Shown here: positions 42,977 to 51,679 of the stretch, piece by piece | Layout of the letters: every line of letters begins with the position of its first letter | How positions within the stretch are numbered: position 1 is the stretch's first letter | NCBI GenBank assembly: GCA_963823535.1 | Contig: CAWGLZ010000006.1 | Location: 744,001 to 808,000, forward strand | Length of the DNA stretch: 64,000 bases | Reading direction: 5' to 3' | Source of the DNA: RPQJ01 sp963823535 | Lineage (GTDB): Bacteria; Pseudomonadota; Gammaproteobacteria; Steroidobacterales; Steroidobacteraceae | Position numbers and translations under genes: made by a program | The notes under the pieces: model-generated | The model's input: the letters and a program-made list of their open reading frames with translations, nothing else | Databases searched by the model: none | What the model was told of the DNA's origin: nothing

Positions 42977-44904
42977 GCGCGGCGGGCGAGTCTTTCGACG
43001 TCATCGTGGTGGGCGGCGGTCATGCCGGGACGGAGGCTGCGCTCGCAGCCGCCCGGATGGGTTGTCGCACCCTGCTCGTGACGCAGAGCATCGAGGCGCT
43101 CGGCCAGATGAGCTGCAATCCGGCGATCGGCGGCATCGGCAAGAGTCACCTCGTCAAGGAAATCGATGCGCTCGGCGGCGCCATGGCCCGCGCGATCGAC
43201 GCCGCCGGGATCCAGTTCCGTATCCTCAATGCCAGCAAGGGCCCGGCCGTGCGCGCGACGCGCGCGCAGGCGGACCGGCAGCTCTACAAGCGAGCGATCC
43301 GCCACCGACTGGAGAACCAGCCCAACCTCACCTTGTTCCAGCAGGAGGTTGCCGACCTCTGCATGCAGGGGGAACGGGTGACGGGCGTAATCACGCGGGC
43401 GGGCGTCCGGTTCGAAGCGCCGGCGGTGGTCCTGACGGTCGGCACGTTCCTCGGTGGGCGGATCCACATCGGTCTCGAGCAGTATGCGGGCGGGCGTGCC
43501 GGTGACCCGCCGTCCAACCGCCTGGCGGAAAGACTTCGCGCGCTGCCGTTCCGGGTCGGTCGCCTGAAGACCGGTACGCCGCCGCGGATCGACGGTCGCA
43601 GCATCGACTATTCGGGACTGCAGGTGCAGCCGGGTGACGAGCCCGTGCCGGTCTTCTCGTACCTGGGCCTGCGGGACGATCATCCGCGACAGGTCGCCTG
43701 CCACATCACGGCGACCAACGAGCGCACGCACGAGCTGATCCGCGCCGCCACCGATCGCTCGCCGATGTTCACCGGCGTCATCGAAGGCGCCGGACCGCGC
43801 TACTGCCCGTCCGTCGAGGACAAGGTGGTGCGCTTTGCCGACAAGGCCTCGCACCAGGTCTTCATCGAACCCGAGGGGCTGGATACGCACGAGGTGTACC
43901 CGAACGGCATCTCGACCAGCCTGCCCTTCGACGTGCAGCAGGCGTTCGTGCGCAGCATTCGCGGTTTCGAGCGCGCGCACATCACGCGACCCGGCTACGC
44001 GATCGAGTACGATTTCTTCGACCCGCGCGAGCTCAGGCCGACGCTCGAGACACGGCACGTGGGCGGGCTCTACTTCGCGGGGCAGATCAACGGCACGACC
44101 GGCTACGAGGAGGCAGCGGCGCAGGGCCTGGTCGCGGGGCTCAATGCGGCGCTGGCGGTACGGGGCTGCGATCCCTGGTGGCCGCGCCGGTGCGATGCCT
44201 ACCTCGGCGTGCTGATCGACGACCTGATCACGCAGGGAGCCCCCGAGCCCTACCGCATGTTCACCAGCCGCGCGGAGTACCGCCTCACCCTGCGCGAGGA
44301 CAATGCCGATCTCCGGCTCACGCCGATCGGGCGCGAACTCGGCCTGGTGGACGACGAACGGTGGCGGTTCTTCGAGGCCAAGCGCGCGGCGGTGGACTCG
44401 GAGCACCACCGCCTGCAGTCCACGTGGGTGCGCCCGGGGACGGCTGCCGCGACGCGGATCGAGGCGCAGGCCGGTCCGTTGTCCCGCGAGCAGCGCGCGT
44501 TCGAGCTGCTGCGCCGGCCGGAGCTCGGCTACACCGACGTGGTCGAGGCCGTGGGTGCGGCCGACGCGGACTGGCGGCATGACGAACGCCTCGCGCTGCA
44601 GGTGCCCTTGCAGGTGGACGTCCAGGCGAAGTACCACGGTTACATCGAGCGGCAGCATGAGGAGATCGAGCGACAGCGCCGCAACGAGGACACGGCGCTC
44701 GGCGCCGACCTCGACTACGCGGCCGTTCGTGGTCTCTCGAACGAAGTGCGGCAGCGGCTCGCCGAGCACCGACCGGCGACGCTCGGCCAGGCGGCCCGCA
44801 TCCCTGGCATCACGCCGGCGGCCGTGTCACTGCTGCTGGTTCACTTGAAGCGCCGGGATGCGCCGCCGTCCGTGCCGCCCGACCGCGCTGCACGAGGACG
44901 CTGA
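42973..44904 (+). CDS. mnmG: tRNA uridine-5-carboxymethylaminomethyl(34) synthesis enzyme MnmG
   Basis: 643 residues. FAD-binding GGGHAGTEAALAAARMGCRTLLVTQSIEALGQMSCNPAIGGIGKSHLVKEIDALGG, then GTFLGGRIHIG, LKTGTPPRIDGRSIDYSGL, PRYCPSVEDKVVRFADK, NGISTSLPFDVQ and GGLYFAGQINGTTGYEEAAAQGLVAGLNAA, plus the C-terminal helical domain that contacts MnmE. It modifies wobble uridine of several tRNAs together with MnmE. The gene that usually follows (rsmG, then parA and parB) is missing; a peptide-binding lipoprotein gene follows after three bases. Confidence 0.97.
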   Translation: MSAAGESFDVIVVGGGHAGTEAALAAARMGCRTLLVTQSIEALGQMSCNPAIGGIGKSHLVKEIDALGGAMARAIDAAGIQFRILNASKGPAVRATRAQADRQLYKRAIRHRLENQPNLTLFQQEVADLCMQGERVTGVITRAGVRFEAPAVVLTVGTFLGGRIHIGLEQYAGGRAGDPPSNRLAERLRALPFRVGRLKTGTPPRIDGRSIDYSGLQVQPGDEPVPVFSYLGLRDDHPRQVACHITATNERTHELIRAATDRSPMFTGVIEGAGPRYCPSVEDKVVRFADKASHQVFIEPEGLDTHEVYPNGISTSLPFDVQQAFVRSIRGFERAHITRPGYAIEYDFFDPRELRPTLETRHVGGLYFAGQINGTTGYEEAAAQGLVAGLNAALAVRGCDPWWPRRCDAYLGVLIDDLITQGAPEPYRMFTSRAEYRLTLREDNADLRLTPIGRELGLVDDERWRFFEAKRAAVDSEHHRLQSTWVRPGTAAATRIEAQAGPLSREQRAFELLRRPELGYTDVVEAVGAADADWRHDERLALQVPLQVDVQAKYHGYIERQHEEIERQRRNEDTALGADLDYAAVRGLSNEVRQRLAEHRPATLGQAARIPGITPAAVSLLLVHLKRRDAPPSVPPDRAARGR

Positions 44905-44907
44905 GAC

Positions 44908-46560
44908 ATGATGACGTCCCGGGCGCGATCGTGGGGGTACGTTCGTGCGGTCCTGCTGTTGCTGGCCCTCGCCGGTCTGTCCGCTTGCGGCGGCGGGTCG
45001 GCACCGCCACCGGATGCCGGCACGGACGCGGTCGCGGAGTCGGCGACGCTGAGGCGTGGCAACGGCCCCGAGCCCGACACCCTCGACCCGCAGCGGGCGC
45101 GTACCGACGCCGCATTCAACATCCTGCGCGACGTCTTCGAGGGCCTGACGGCCGTCGGGCCGGACGGTGATGCGGTGCCGGCCGCGGCGGAGTCCTGGAC
45201 CGTGAGCGACGACGGCCTCGAGTACGCGTTCCAGCTGCGCGACGGCCTGCGATGGTCGAATGGCGATCCGCTTAGCGCGGCGGACTTCGTGGCCGGAATG
45301 CGCCGCCTCGTGGACCCGGCGACGGCGTCGCCGTACGCCCAGGTGTTCGAGCCGGTCCTGAATGCCGCGGCGATCGTCCGCGGCGGAATGCCGCCGGACG
45401 CGCTGGGGGTGAGCGCTCCCGACGACCGGACCGTGCTGATCCGGCTGCAGTCGCCGGCGCCGTATCTGCTCGGCCTGCTCGCGCAGCCCGGGACGTTTCC
45501 GGTCCACGGACCGTCGCTTGCCCTGCATGGCACCGAATACGCCCGGCCCGGGCGACTGGTGTCCAACGGCGCATTCGTCCTGCGCGACTGGATCGTGGGC
45601 TCGCACGTCGTCGCGGAGCGCAACCGCAGCTACTGGAACGACGCGGGCACGGGCGTCGCGCGCGTCCACTACGTCCACCACGCCGACGCCGGCACGGAGT
45701 TCCGCCAGTACCGGGCCGGTGAGCTCGACGTTACCTACGTCGTTCCGCCGCAGCAGTTTTCGTCGATCCAGGCGAACCTGCCGGGTGAGCTGCACGTCTC
45801 GCCGCAGCTCAGCGTCTACTACTACGGTTTCAACCTGTCGCGGCCGCCGTTCAAGGACAATCCGGGCCTGCGCCGCGCCCTGTCGCTGGTCATCGATCGC
45901 GAGCGGCTGACTACTTCCGTCACCGGCGTGGGCGAGGCGCCGGCCTACGGCTGGGTGCCGCGCGGGATCGCGAACTACACACCGCAGCAGTTCGACTACG
46001 CCACGAAGCCCTATGCCGCGCGCGTCACGGAGGCCCTCGAACTCTACCGCCAGGCGGGTTATTCGCCGCAGCGTCCACTCGCGGTGGAGATCCGCTACAA
46101 CTCGGGCGAGGTACACAATCGCCTCGCCGTCGCCATTGCCGCCATGTGGAAGGAAGCGCTCGGCGTCGAGACCACGCTGTACGCCGAGGAGTTCCGCAGC
46201 CTGCTGCAGAGCATCCAGGCCGGCACCGAGACGCAGGTATTCCGCTCGAGCTGGGTCGGTGACTACAACGACGCGTTTTCGTTCGCGCAGTTGCTGCGGA
46301 GCGGCTTCGGCATCAACCTGACCGGCTACTCGAACCCGCGTTACGACGCCCTGCTCGAGGCGGCGACACGGGAGCCGGATCCAGCACGGCGCCGAGGGCT
46401 GCTCGAGGAAGCCGAGCGCCTGATGCTCGCGGACCACCCGGTGCTGCCGCTCTACTTCTACGTCAACAAGCATCTGGTCAAACCCCACGTGCAGGGCTGG
46501 ACCGACAACGTGATGAACGTGCAGTACAGCAAGGACCTCAGGCTGGTCGGCCACCCGTGA
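44908..46560 (+). CDS. Peptide/oligopeptide ABC transporter substrate-binding lipoprotein (SBP family 5)
   Basis: 550 residues with a lipoprotein signal (LALAGLSAC, Cys27) and a full family 5 solute-binding protein: EPDTLDPQRARTDAAFNILRDVFEGLTAVGPDGDAVPAAAESWTVSDDGLEYAFQLRDGLRWSNGDPLSAADFVAGMRRLVDP, and later LVSNGAFVLRDWIVG, YYYGFNLSRPPFKD and VLPLYFYVNKHLVKPHVQGW. It resembles OppA/MppA. No permease or ATPase genes are adjacent, so it must work with components elsewhere or act as an orphan. The ATG is three bases after the mnmG stop. Confidence 0.92.
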   Translation: MMTSRARSWGYVRAVLLLLALAGLSACGGGSAPPPDAGTDAVAESATLRRGNGPEPDTLDPQRARTDAAFNILRDVFEGLTAVGPDGDAVPAAAESWTVSDDGLEYAFQLRDGLRWSNGDPLSAADFVAGMRRLVDPATASPYAQVFEPVLNAAAIVRGGMPPDALGVSAPDDRTVLIRLQSPAPYLLGLLAQPGTFPVHGPSLALHGTEYARPGRLVSNGAFVLRDWIVGSHVVAERNRSYWNDAGTGVARVHYVHHADAGTEFRQYRAGELDVTYVVPPQQFSSIQANLPGELHVSPQLSVYYYGFNLSRPPFKDNPGLRRALSLVIDRERLTTSVTGVGEAPAYGWVPRGIANYTPQQFDYATKPYAARVTEALELYRQAGYSPQRPLAVEIRYNSGEVHNRLAVAIAAMWKEALGVETTLYAEEFRSLLQSIQAGTETQVFRSSWVGDYNDAFSFAQLLRSGFGINLTGYSNPRYDALLEAATREPDPARRRGLLEEAERLMLADHPVLPLYFYVNKHLVKPHVQGWTDNVMNVQYSKDLRLVGHP

Positions 46561-46659
46561 GCGATCCGTCACAGATCAGACTCGACATAAGCCACGGGTG
46601 TTGAGTCGGCCGGGCCGGCTTGTCAGGATTGCGCCACCCAGTCACCCCCCCGAGCTTCC

Positions 46660-46947
46660 ATGGCCTGGTTCGTCATCTTTGCCTGCTCCGTGTTCGGTCT
46701 GTACTTCTGGCGCGAGCACCGTGTGCAGCAGCAGGACCTGCAAAGCGCGTCCTCGCCCCTGCGGACGGGAGAGCGCTACATCGGCCAGATCCTGACCTTG
46801 TCCGAGGGACTGTGCGACGGTTCGGGCCGGGTGAAGCTCGGCAACCGGCGCTGGAACCTGCGAGGACCGAACGTCCCGGCAGGCTCCCGGGTCAGGGTGA
46901 CGGGCGTCGACGGAGCCGTCCTGATCGTCGACCGCCTGCCGGGTTGA
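46660..46947 (+). CDS. Small NfeD-like membrane protein
   Basis: 95 residues: one N-terminal hydrophobic helix (MAWFVIFACSVFGLYFW), a polar linker, then an OB-fold-like segment (YIGQILTLSEGLCDGSGRVKLGNRRWNLRGPNVPAGSRVRVTGVDGAVLIVDRLPG). This terminal pattern matches the C-terminal domain of NfeD proteins, which partner stomatin-like proteins in membranes. No stomatin gene is adjacent. The call is from pattern recognition and the size is shorter than full NfeD. Confidence 0.72.
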   Translation: MAWFVIFACSVFGLYFWREHRVQQQDLQSASSPLRTGERYIGQILTLSEGLCDGSGRVKLGNRRWNLRGPNVPAGSRVRVTGVDGAVLIVDRLPG

Positions 46948-47093
46948 GCGCAGCGATCGTCGTCGGCCCCGGGACGCTGAAGCGCGCTTGAGCGCCACCC
47001 CAGAGTGAGATAGGAATAGTTGATAAAAGGCCCTGATTGTTTCTGGGCACTGGCCGCATTGAATATAAATTCCGTGTAGCTGCCGGGCTCGAG

Positions 47094-47819
47094 TCAAGGC
47101 GCCACGACCAGGTCGAACTCGGCGTTCACCTGGGCCCCGAACTTCATCTCTCCGGGCTGATAGGTTGCCTCCGGAGCCGGCGGTGCCGCATCGGCCATCG
47201 CCGCCCCGAGGCGGTACATCGGCAGGGGCGGCCCCGACATCGAGCCATTCAGCGACCGCACCGCACCAAGCCTGGCGCCTGCGGCACGGGCCAGCGTCTC
47301 GGCATTCAGGCGCGCGTCCTCGACGGCCCGGCTCATCGCCTCGCGCTCGAGCGTCTTGCGGCGGCTGGAGTCGAGCACCGGGTCGTTGACCTGGTTGACG
47401 CCCAGGTCCACCGCTCGCTCGAGCAGGGCCCCGAGTTGCTCGAGGTCACGCAGCTCGACGTGCACCTGGCGGCTCACGAGGTAGCCAAGGAGCACCCGCT
47501 TGCGGTCCTGGTCATTCCAGCTGTACTCGGGCTGGATCTGCACCCGCGTGGCGCTGACGAATTTCGGGTCGATCCGCAGCTCGCGGGTCAGGCCCAGCAC
47601 GCGCTCGACCGTTGCGGCAACCCGCGTGCGGGCCTCGTCCAGGGTCGGTTCGCGAGCTTCGACGCCGAGCGTCACGTGGGCGAGATCAGGTTCGGCCGCG
47701 ACCTCGCCGCTGCCGGAGACGATCACGGTCCGCGGCCGGGGATCGTCGCCGCCGGACGCGACGGTCGGCAGCGACGCCAGCGTGACGAGGACGGTCAGGA
47801 TCAGGCGGTGGCGGGACAT
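47094..47819 (-). CDS. SIMPL-domain (DUF541) periplasmic protein
   Basis: 241 residues with a signal peptide (LILTVLVTLASLPTVASG). The SIMPL domain starts with RTVIVSGSGEVAAEPDLAHVTLGVEAREPTLDEARTRVAATVERVLG and continues with ATRVQIQPEYSWNDQDRKRVLLGYLVSRQVHVELRDLEQLGALLERAVDLGVNQVNDPVLDSSRRKTLEREAMSRAVEDARLNAETLARAAGARLGAVRSL. The fold is known from BP26 and YggE; function is unclear, with oxidative stress suggested for YggE. It converges on the NfeD-like gene and is divergent from the cytochrome gene. Confidence 0.9.
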   Translation of the reverse strand: MSRHRLILTVLVTLASLPTVASGGDDPRPRTVIVSGSGEVAAEPDLAHVTLGVEAREPTLDEARTRVAATVERVLGLTRELRIDPKFVSATRVQIQPEYSWNDQDRKRVLLGYLVSRQVHVELRDLEQLGALLERAVDLGVNQVNDPVLDSSRRKTLEREAMSRAVEDARLNAETLARAAGARLGAVRSLNGSMSGPPLPMYRLGAAMADAAPPAPEATYQPGEMKFGAQVNAEFDLVVAP

Positions 47820-47982
47820 GGGCGACGCTCCGAGGGTGATCTGGGAGGCTCAAGTGTATGACAGGCGAGGGGGCGGCCTGGCGCCGGGTCCGCGCTCCAC
47901 TTTGGACTCCCGGAACGCTTTTGATTAACATGCCGGCCCTTCGGCCTTCGGGGAGAGGCCGCTGTCCCGCACGGAGTTTGCA

Positions 47983-48612
47983 ATGACCTCGAGATCGGCC
48001 TGGCTCGCGCTGAGCCTGACCATCGCGGGCCTCGTCACGCCGGGGCTGGCTTCGGCCGGTGATGCCGCGCGCGGCGCAAAGCTCGCCTACACCTGCCAGG
48101 GTTGCCACGGCATCCCGAACTACAAGAACGCCTATCCGATCTACAGCGTGCCGAAGCTGGGCGGGCAGCATGCGGCCTACGTCGTCGTCGCCCTGAAGGC
48201 GTATGCGAGCCAGGAGCGCGCGCATCCCACCATGCATGCGCACGCAGTCACGATGTCCGAGCAGGACATGCAGGACATCGCCGCCTATCTGGTCGGGCAG
48301 GAACTGAAGCCGACCGGCAAGGCCGTCGGGACGGCGCCGAAGGCAGCGCAGACCTGCATCGCCTGCCACGGCAACGATGGCATCGGCATCCTCCCCGAAT
48401 ACCCGAACCTCTCAGGACAGCACGCCGACTACATCCGCACCTCGCTCAAGGGTTACCGGAGCGGCCAGCGCAAGAACGCCGTCATGGCGGGCATGGCGGC
48501 TGCGCTGACCGACCAGGACATCGTCGAACTGGCCGAGTATTACTCGAGGCAGCGGCCAAGCCTGTGCGCGACCGACGAGACCCGCGATGGCGGGAGCTGC
48601 CCCGGCCTCTGA
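47983..48612 (+). CDS. Dihaem cytochrome c (c4-like)
   Basis: 209 residues: signal peptide (SLTIAGLVTPGLASA) and two class I cytochrome domains, each with one haem-binding motif: CQGCH at 38-42 and CIACH at 125-129. The paired-domain layout with LGGQHAAYVVVALKAYASQERAH in the first half and LSGQHADYIRTSLKGYRSGQRKN in the second is typical of cytochrome c4, a periplasmic electron carrier to terminal oxidases. A hairpin terminator follows. Upstream, TTGGAC and TTAACA about 17 bases apart (around 47904-47932) could be its promoter. Confidence 0.92.
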   Translation: MTSRSAWLALSLTIAGLVTPGLASAGDAARGAKLAYTCQGCHGIPNYKNAYPIYSVPKLGGQHAAYVVVALKAYASQERAHPTMHAHAVTMSEQDMQDIAAYLVGQELKPTGKAVGTAPKAAQTCIACHGNDGIGILPEYPNLSGQHADYIRTSLKGYRSGQRKNAVMAGMAAALTDQDIVELAEYYSRQRPSLCATDETRDGGSCPGL

Positions 48613-48642
48613 GGCCAGACTGATACGCGGCGCACGCACTGG

Positions 48643-48672
48643 AAGGCCGGAGACCCCGGCCTTCTTGTTTTC
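48643..48672 (+). terminator. Rho-independent terminator after the cytochrome c gene
   Basis: AAGGCCGG pairs with CCGGCCTT across a five-base loop, followed by CTTGTTTTC, a clear T-rich tail. It starts about 30 bases after the stop codon and separates the cytochrome gene from the MBL hydrolase gene. Confidence 0.85.
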
Positions 48673-48726
48673 GGACTGCCGAGCCCGCACGCTAAAAGGC
48701 CCATCCACGGAGAGTTCCCGGGCCCG

Positions 48727-49704
48727 ATGACCCCGAGCACCGACACCGGCGCGAGCACCCCCCTGGCGCAGTCCCTGGGCGGCGGTGTATTCCTGATCGA
48801 CACCCTGTACCTGCGCCCGGGACTGGCGGCGAGTCACCTGGTCGTCGAGAACGGTCGTGCGGCGTTCGTGGACACCGGGGCCGCCCCTGCCGCCCCCAGG
48901 CTGCTCGCCGCCCTGGACGAACTCGGCATTGCGCGTGAACAGGTCGACTACCTGTTCCTGACCCACGTCCACCTGGACCATGCGGGGGGTGCCGGGCAGA
49001 TGATCCGGGCCCTGCCGAACGCCCGGGCAGTGCTGCACCCTCGCGGTGCCCCGCATCTGGTCGACCCGACCCGGCTCATCGCCGGCTCGATCCAGGTCTA
49101 TGGGGAAGCGCTGTACCACCAGCTCTACGGCGAGCTGCTGCCGATCCCGGCGGAGCGGGTGCTGGTCGTCGAGGACGGCGAACGTCTCTCGCTCGGTGGC
49201 CGCACGTTCGAGTTCATCGACGCGCCGGGGCACGCCAGGCACCATCACTGCCCGATCGACCTGGACCATGCCGAGATCTACAGCGGCGACAACTTCGGTA
49301 TCTGCTACCGCGAGCTCGATACGGAGCGGGGGCCGTTCATGCTGCCCACCACGACCCCCGTGCAGTTCGATCCCGACGCGATGCACGGCACCATCGACCG
49401 GCTCATGTCCTATCGCCCGCGACGCATCTTCCAGACGCACTTCGGGCCGGTGACCGACCTGGAGCGGCTGGCGCGCGACCTGCACGCCGCCGTGGACGAT
49501 CTCGTGCGCATCGCGCGGCAGCACGCGGCAGCGCCGGAGCGTCGGGCCCGCATCGAGGAGGACATGTTCCGCTCGTTCAGCGCGAGGCTCGACGAGCATG
49601 GCTATCCCGGCGATGCGGCCACGCGGCACGCGCTGCTCGACGACGACGTGCGCCTCAATACCGCCGGCCTCGAGGTCTGGCTCGATCGCTCGCGCCAGCA
49701 CTGA
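48727..49704 (+). CDS. MBL-fold metallo-hydrolase
   Basis: 325 residues. The metal-binding signature T-H80-V-H82-L-D84-H85-AGG is intact, with later ligands His in DAPGHARHHH, Asp in IYSGDNFG and His in IFQTHFGPV. It probably hydrolyses a thioester or ester in the cytoplasm; the substrate is not evident. The C-terminal helical part (LARDLHAAVDDLVRIARQHAAAPERRARIEEDMF) is typical of the branch with a glyoxalase II-like tail. It is followed after about 60 bases by the acrylyl-CoA reductase-like gene. Confidence 0.9.
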   Translation: MTPSTDTGASTPLAQSLGGGVFLIDTLYLRPGLAASHLVVENGRAAFVDTGAAPAAPRLLAALDELGIAREQVDYLFLTHVHLDHAGGAGQMIRALPNARAVLHPRGAPHLVDPTRLIAGSIQVYGEALYHQLYGELLPIPAERVLVVEDGERLSLGGRTFEFIDAPGHARHHHCPIDLDHAEIYSGDNFGICYRELDTERGPFMLPTTTPVQFDPDAMHGTIDRLMSYRPRRIFQTHFGPVTDLERLARDLHAAVDDLVRIARQHAAAPERRARIEEDMFRSFSARLDEHGYPGDAATRHALLDDDVRLNTAGLEVWLDRSRQH

Positions 49705-49763
49705 GACACTCGGGGCGATACGCGCCTCGGCAATCCCAACCACTCCTCCGGAATCCCTGCACC

Positions 49764-50753
49764 ATGTCCTCCTTCAAGGCCTTCCGAATCCACGACGTCG
49801 ACCGGCGCATCGTGGCGCGCTTCGACCGGATCACGCTCGACGACCTGGGCCCGGGCGAGGTGGTGGTGCGCGTCCGGTACTCCGACATCAATTACAAGGA
49901 TGCCCTCGCGGCGACCGGGACCGGGCGCATCCTGCGCAAGTACCCGCTGGTCGGCGGCATCGACCTCGCGGGCGAGGTGGAGTCGTCCACGGATGCGCGC
50001 TACGCCCCGGGCCAGCCCGTGCTGGTGACCGGCTGCGGCCTGAGCGAGACCCATGACGGGGGCTATGCGGAGTACGCGAGGCTCAAGGGCGACTGGGTGA
50101 TCCCGTTGCCGCCCGGCATGAGCACGCTCGAGGCGATGAAGCTCGGCACCGCCGGCTTTACCGCGGCGCTGGCCATCCACCAGATGGAGCACAACGGGCA
50201 GTCGCCCGCGCAGGGCCCGGTGGTGGTGACGGGAGCGACCGGTGGCGTCGGCAGCCTGGCCATCGACATGCTGGCCGGCCGTGGCTACGAGGTCGTCGCC
50301 GTGAGCGGCAAGGCCGAGGCCGACGACTACCTGCGCGGGATCGGTGCCGCGCGCATCCTGCGTCGCCAGGACATCGACCTGGGCTCGAAGCCCATGGAAA
50401 AGGCCCTTTGGGCGGGGGCGATCGACAACGTGGGGGGCGAACTCCTCACCTGGCTCACGCGCACCGTCGACCAGTGGGGCAACATCGCGAGCGTCGGGCT
50501 CGCCGGCGGGCACGAACTCAACACGACCGTGATGCCATTCATCCTGCGTGGCGTGAATCTGCTCGGCATCAATTCCGTGCTGACGCCGCGCGAGACGCGG
50601 CTCGCGGTCTGGAACCGCATCGCGGGCGACCTGCGCCCGTCGAGGCTCGACCGCATCTGCAGCCGGATCGTCGCCCTGGACGACCTGCCCGCGCAGTTCG
50701 AGGACTTCATTAAGGGCCGGGTCACCGGCCGCACAGTGGTGAAAATTGCATGA
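49764..50753 (+). CDS. acuI: YhdH/AcuI-type quinone oxidoreductase, probable acrylyl-CoA reductase
   Basis: 329 residues of the zinc-independent medium-chain dehydrogenase family. The family start (MSSFKAFRIHD), YSDINYKDALAATGTGRILRKYPLVGGIDLAGEV, LGTAGFTAALAIHQMEHNGQ, the nucleotide-binding VVVTGATGGVGSLAIDMLA and VNLLGINSVLTPRETRLAVWNRIA match YhdH/AcuI, which reduces acryloyl-CoA to propionyl-CoA with NADPH. The last four bases overlap the cysD start (ATGA). The prp genes that consume propionyl-CoA lie just beyond cysD-cysNC, which fits that role. Other enones are possible substrates. Confidence 0.87.
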   Translation: MSSFKAFRIHDVDRRIVARFDRITLDDLGPGEVVVRVRYSDINYKDALAATGTGRILRKYPLVGGIDLAGEVESSTDARYAPGQPVLVTGCGLSETHDGGYAEYARLKGDWVIPLPPGMSTLEAMKLGTAGFTAALAIHQMEHNGQSPAQGPVVVTGATGGVGSLAIDMLAGRGYEVVAVSGKAEADDYLRGIGAARILRRQDIDLGSKPMEKALWAGAIDNVGGELLTWLTRTVDQWGNIASVGLAGGHELNTTVMPFILRGVNLLGINSVLTPRETRLAVWNRIAGDLRPSRLDRICSRIVALDDLPAQFEDFIKGRVTGRTVVKIA

Positions 50754-51679
50754 ACGACGTTTCAGCAGAATTCCAGCCGCACACGCTGACCCACCTGCAG
50801 CGCCTGGAGGCCGAGAGCATCCAGATCATGCGCGAGGTCGTCGCCGAGTGCGACAAGCCGGTGATGCTCTATTCCATCGGCAAGGACAGCGCGGTGATGC
50901 TGCACCTCGCGCTCAAGGCCTTCTACCCGGCCAAGCTGCCGTTTCCGTTGCTGCACGTGGACACGAAGTGGAAGTTCCGCGACATGTACGCGTTCCGCGA
51001 GCGCATGGTGCGTGAGCACGGCTTCGACCTGATCACCTACACCAACCCCGAGGGCCTGGCGCAGGGCATCAATCCGTTCACGCACGGCTCCGCCATCCAC
51101 ACCGACGTGATGAAAACCCAGGCGCTCAAGCAGGCGCTCGACCACTACGGATTCGACGCGGCGTTCGGCGGCGCGCGACGCGACGAGGAGAAGAGCCGCG
51201 CCAAGGAGCGGATCTTCTCCTTCCGCTCGGCCCAGCATCGCTGGGACCCGAAGAGCCAGCGACCCGAGCTCTGGCGCATCTACAACGCGCGCAAGCACAA
51301 GGGCGAGTCGATCCGGGTGTTCCCGATGTCGAACTGGACCGAGCTCGACATCTGGCAGTACATCTACCTGCGCGATATCCCGATCGTGCCGCTGTATTTC
51401 TCCGCCGAGCGACCGGTGGTCGAGCGCGACGGCACGCTCATCATGGTCGACGACGAGCGGATGCCGCTCTACGAGGGCGAGAAGCCGCAGCTGCGCAAGG
51501 TGCGCTTCCGCACGCTGGGCTGCTATCCGCTCACCGGCGCGATCGAGAGCAGCGCGGATACGCTGCCGGCGATCATCCAGGAGATGCTGCTGACGACCAG
51601 CTCCGAACGCCAGGGACGGGTCATCGACCACGACCAGTCCGCATCCATGGAGAAGAAGAAGCAGGAGGGGTACTTCTGA
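50750..51679 (+). CDS. cysD: Sulfate adenylyltransferase subunit 2
   Basis: 309 residues. It starts LTHLQRLEAESIQIMREVVAECDKPVMLYSIGKDSAVMLHLALKAF with the PP-loop (SIGKDS), and has FGGARRDEEKSRAKERIFSFR, HKGESIRVFPMSNWTELDIWQYI and GCYPLTGAIES. CysD makes adenylylsulfate from ATP and sulfate in complex with CysN, in assimilatory sulfate reduction. It overlaps the acuI-like gene upstream and cysNC downstream by a few bases, so all three are one operon. Confidence 0.97.
   Translation: MNDVSAEFQPHTLTHLQRLEAESIQIMREVVAECDKPVMLYSIGKDSAVMLHLALKAFYPAKLPFPLLHVDTKWKFRDMYAFRERMVREHGFDLITYTNPEGLAQGINPFTHGSAIHTDVMKTQALKQALDHYGFDAAFGGARRDEEKSRAKERIFSFRSAQHRWDPKSQRPELWRIYNARKHKGESIRVFPMSNWTELDIWQYIYLRDIPIVPLYFSAERPVVERDGTLIMVDDERMPLYEGEKPQLRKVRFRTLGCYPLTGAIESSADTLPAIIQEMLLTTSSERQGRVIDHDQSASMEKKKQEGYF

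Noticed and set aside
37069..47044. Shared 13-mer TGATTGTTTCTGG before rpmH and near 47032
   Set aside because: Only two copies, in unrelated contexts, with no further similarity around them; likely chance.
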